Part shown: in pieces, positions 61,542 to 64,000 of the stretch
Layout: each line of letters starts with the position of its first letter
How positions within the stretch are numbered: position 1 is the stretch's first letter
Source: Diaphorobacter sp. HDW4A
GTDB lineage: Bacteria > Pseudomonadota > Gammaproteobacteria > Burkholderiales > Burkholderiaceae_C
Direction of reading: 5' to 3'
DNA length: 64,000 nucleotides
Assembly (NCBI RefSeq): GCF_011305995.1
Contig: NZ_CP049910.1
Location: 620,001-684,000 of the forward strand
Position numbers and translations under genes: made by a program
The notes under the pieces: model-generated
The model's database searches: none
Told to the model about the DNA's origin: nothing
The model's input: the letters and a program-made list of their open reading frames with translations, nothing else

Positions 61542-62045
61542 TTTGAGAGCGGAGGCCGGGAGTTCCGCCCGGCGGCGGAGTAACTTTTTGGTCTTGCCCA
61601 AAAAGTCACCAAAAATGCGTTTTCAATACCCGCGGCAGAACTCGACTTCGCGCTGCGCGCTCCGCTCGGGCAACCGCCGCGAGTCAGAATTTTCATAAGA
61701 GGAGCATTCGGCACATCGCTACGCTCGTGGCGCTCACCTCGCGACTTCGCGAGATGTTGGTGTGCAGGAACTGCGTGATTTGCGAGCGGTCGTTCAAGCA
61801 TTGCAAACTCAAAAGCGCAGTGGGCGTCTGAACCCCAACGCAGCTATGCAAACATCCCGGCACTAGCGCAGCGAAGTGCCGTAAACACCTCTTCCAGACT
61901 GACTTCCGGCGGTTGTCCGAGCAGAGTGACGAAGGAACGCCGCGAGTTCCGCCGGATGACTTCAAAAGCGCGTTTTTGATTACTTTTTGCGCGCAAGCAA
62001 AAAGTGATTGCCCCGCCGGGGGCAGTCCCGGCCTCCGCCCTCAAC
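61542..62045. repeat. Pair of ~85-bp inverted repeats in a 700-bp gene-free gap
   Basis: The left copy (about 61,542-61,625: GCGGAGGCCGGGA, CCCGGCGG, ACTTTTTGG...CAAAAAGT) returns inverted at about 61,965-62,045. Each contains its own short hairpin. Between them no gene is convincing; the scattered open frames look like part of the repeat family. A REP- or MITE-like element of the host chromosome is likely. Confidence 0.65.
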
Positions 62046-62192
62046 GACGCAGCAAGTCCCCAAAACGGAGAAAAAGTCGGCGGCAGCGGCGGCGCTCAAC
62101 GAACTGAGATGCGTGATTTCCCCCCCCATCGTCATCAAAATGCCTTGAATCCTTCACGTCCCTGTCTCTTCCCATCCCCACCATGCAAAGTC

Positions 62193-63107
62193 ATGAAACG
62201 CGAAGATGCTTTGCTAAATGCTTGGAAATCCTCGTCGGCCATGCCGCCCGATGTGCACGGCGACATGTTCGAGGCGTCGCGGCCGCCGCGAAGGTTTCGG
62301 ACTTTGTGGATATCCGATCTGCATCTGGGAACGCCTGGTTGTCAGGCCGCCGCGCTGCTCGATTTTCTCAAACACACCGAGTGCGAGACGCTGTTTCTGG
62401 TGGGCGACATCATCGACGGTTGGCAATTGCGGCGGCAGTGGTACTGGCCGCAGGCGCACAACGATGTCGTGCAGAAGCTGCTGCGCAAGGCGCGCAAGGG
62501 CACGCGGGTGATCTTCATTCCGGGGAATCATGACGAGTTTGCGCGGCGTTATCTGCAGCTGGATTTTGGCGGCGTGCATGTCGCCGAGGACTGGATTCAC
62601 GAGACCGCCGATGGGCGCAAGCTGTGGGTGATTCACGGGGATCTGTTCGATGGCGTGATTCAGTGCGCGAAGTGGCTGGCTTACGTGGGCGATTCGCTCT
62701 ATGAGTTCGCGCTCAAGCTCAACCGGCATCTGAATTCGATGCGTGCCCGCATGGGACTGCCGTATTGGTCACTCTCCAAGTATCTGAAGCTCAAGGTCAA
62801 GCGCGCGGTGAACTATGTGGGTGATTTTGAAAATGCCGTGGCGCGCGAGGCGGGAAAGCGCGGACTGCAGGGCGTTATCTGCGGACATATTCACCATGCG
62901 GAGATGCGCGACATCGACGGCATTCTTTATGCCAACGATGGCGACTGGGTGGAGAGCCTTACAGCGCTAGCCGAGCATTCGGACGGGCGGTTAGAGATCA
63001 TTCAGTGGGCCGATGAAATGAAGTCTGCAGCGTTGGCACGCAAGGACAAGGCGATGGATGAGGAGGCGATGCATGAAGTTGAATCCGCAACAGCAACCAC
63101 CGTCTGA
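62193..63107 (+). CDS. LpxH/UDP-2,3-diacylglucosamine diphosphatase-like metallophosphoesterase
   Basis: A 304-residue protein from ATG 62193. The full calcineurin-type metal set is visible: DLHLGT, VGDIIDGWQ, GNHDEFARR, VIHGDLFDG and GHIHHAE. WQLRRQWYWPQAHNDVVQ is typical of the long LpxH-like family in Burkholderiales; a lipid A or membrane-lipid precursor is the likely substrate. The stop lies inside the next gene's start region, and the glycosyltransferase next door supports a lipid-modification pair. Confidence 0.85.
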   Translation: MKREDALLNAWKSSSAMPPDVHGDMFEASRPPRRFRTLWISDLHLGTPGCQAAALLDFLKHTECETLFLVGDIIDGWQLRRQWYWPQAHNDVVQKLLRKARKGTRVIFIPGNHDEFARRYLQLDFGGVHVAEDWIHETADGRKLWVIHGDLFDGVIQCAKWLAYVGDSLYEFALKLNRHLNSMRARMGLPYWSLSKYLKLKVKRAVNYVGDFENAVAREAGKRGLQGVICGHIHHAEMRDIDGILYANDGDWVESLTALAEHSDGRLEIIQWADEMKSAALARKDKAMDEEAMHEVESATATTV

Positions 63108-64000
63108 CATGCCGGTTGTTGAACTGGTCTATTTCAACGCTGGCGGTGGGCACCGGGCCTCTTCGCTAGCTCTGGAATCGGCGATTGCGCGTGCGGGGCT
63201 GGGCTGGCGGGTCAAGCGCACACATCTGTTCGAGGTGCTCGATCCGAACGCGCGCTTCCGTCACTGGACGGGGATGGAGCCCGAGGACGTCTACAACAAG
63301 CGGCTTGCGCGTGGCTGGACGCTGGGGCTGTCGCAGGAGCTGCGGGTGCTGCAGCAAATGATCCGGTTCGGGCATCGCTCGCTCGTGCAGTCGCTCACCG
63401 CGTATTGGCGTGAGCAGGCTCCTGCGATGGTGGTTTCGTTGATCCCCAATTTCAACCGCGCCATGGCCGACGCGCTGGCCGCAGCGCAACCGGCGAGCCC
63501 GTTCGTCACCGTGATGACCGATCTCGCGGACTGTCCGCCGCGCTTCTGGGCGGAGCCCCAGACGCAGCAGATTCTTGTGTGCGGTTCGCCCTATGCGCTG
63601 GCACAGGCACGCGCTGCGGGGATGGCGCCACATCGCATGTGGGGTGTGTCGGGCATGCTGCTTGGCGAGCAGTTTCATGACGTGGCACCGGTGGATCGCA
63701 ATGCCGAGCGAGCGGCACTCGGGCTTGATCCGTCGCGGCCCGTGGGGCTCGTGCTGTTCGGGGCGGAAGGCTCGAGAGCCATGCTGCCCATCGCGCGGCG
63801 GCTGACAGACACGCAGCTGATTCTGGTCTGCGGGCGCAATGAAGAACTCGCAACGGCCTTGCGCGCCATGAAGCGCAACGCTCCCACTGTCGTGCTGGGC
63901 TACACGCGCGCGATGGCGCGCAGCATGCAGCTCGCGGACTTCTTCATCGGCAAGCCCGGCAGCGGCAGCCTGAGCGAGGCCGTGCACATGGGCCTGCCGC
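63073..64000 (+). CDS. MGDG-synthase/MurG-like glycosyltransferase, 3'-partial
   Basis: The frame is open to the window end (about 309 residues). ATG 63073 has ggagg 8 bases upstream and overlaps the previous gene by 35 bp; ATG 63109 is an alternative. The N-terminal VYFNAGGGHRASSLAL and later LVLFGAEGSRAM, LGYTRAM and KPGSGSLSEAVHMGLP are typical of GT28/MGDG-synthase-type enzymes that transfer a sugar from a UDP-donor to a lipid acceptor. The end of the donor-binding domain is cut off by the window edge. Confidence 0.85.
   Translation, partial: MKLNPQQQPPSDMPVVELVYFNAGGGHRASSLALESAIARAGLGWRVKRTHLFEVLDPNARFRHWTGMEPEDVYNKRLARGWTLGLSQELRVLQQMIRFGHRSLVQSLTAYWREQAPAMVVSLIPNFNRAMADALAAAQPASPFVTVMTDLADCPPRFWAEPQTQQILVCGSPYALAQARAAGMAPHRMWGVSGMLLGEQFHDVAPVDRNAERAALGLDPSRPVGLVLFGAEGSRAMLPIARRLTDTQLILVCGRNEELATALRAMKRNAPTVVLGYTRAMARSMQLADFFIGKPGSGSLSEAVHMGLP

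Noticed and set aside
1..64000. CRISPR array or cas operon linked to the Cas4-like gene
   Set aside because: No regularly spaced repeats or other cas-like genes are seen; the nuclease belongs to the actin operon.

Overview
The window is GC-rich betaproteobacterial DNA. The last 10 kb (thyA-folA, a lipoprotein, an FAD-linked oxidase, a DUF2069 protein, a YihY/BrkB protein, hpnD-hpnE, an LpxH-like phosphatase and an MGDG-synthase-like glycosyltransferase) looks like Burkholderiales core chromosome, most like Comamonadaceae. This placement rests on gene content and family recognition only.

Bases 1 to about 53,400 look like an integrated mobile element (ICE or integrated plasmid) whose right end lies beside folA. 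A P4-type tyrosine integrase at 51,999-53,255 reads inward. No conjugation genes and no left end are visible. Layout: (1) 1-3,594, an adenine-methylase gene cut by the window edge plus a PD-(D/E)XK-like partner; (2) 3,614-15,348, an iron/siderophore uptake locus: PchR-like AraC regulator, Fur-box-like site, methyltransferase, TonB receptor, CDF transporter, and alternating MFS and YbtP/YbtQ-like ABC genes, joined mostly by 1-4 bp overlaps and with no siderophore synthesis genes; (3) 16,293-25,189, an SbcD/SbcC-like pair split by cargo (ART-like protein, histidine phosphatase, Fic protein); (4) 25,332-26,724, a DUF6088/Fic toxin-antitoxin-like pair; (5) 26,964-32,834, minus-strand accessory genes including radC and an N6-adenine methyltransferase, with repeated leader hairpins; (6) 33-38.2 kb, a GGDEF remnant, a DUF2325 gene and a SMEK-domain operon.

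The element's central feature is a complete PRTRC cassette at 38,911-45,271: ParB-like protein, E, C (ubiquitin-like), F, B (E2-like), A (JAMM peptidase) and ThiF (E1-like). The companion actin-like PRTRC D gene (48,820) heads a tight operon with a small acidic protein, a membrane protein, a CFI-box protein and a membrane-anchored Cas4-like nuclease. An H-NS gene and a second tyrosine recombinase lie between the two.

Taken together, the ParB-like and actin-like genes suggest segregation or maintenance of the element. The E1-E2-JAMM-Ubl set suggests protein conjugation of unknown target. The Fic, ART-like, SMEK and methylase/nuclease genes look like defence or addiction cargo. These roles are inferred from domains and gene order, not demonstrated.
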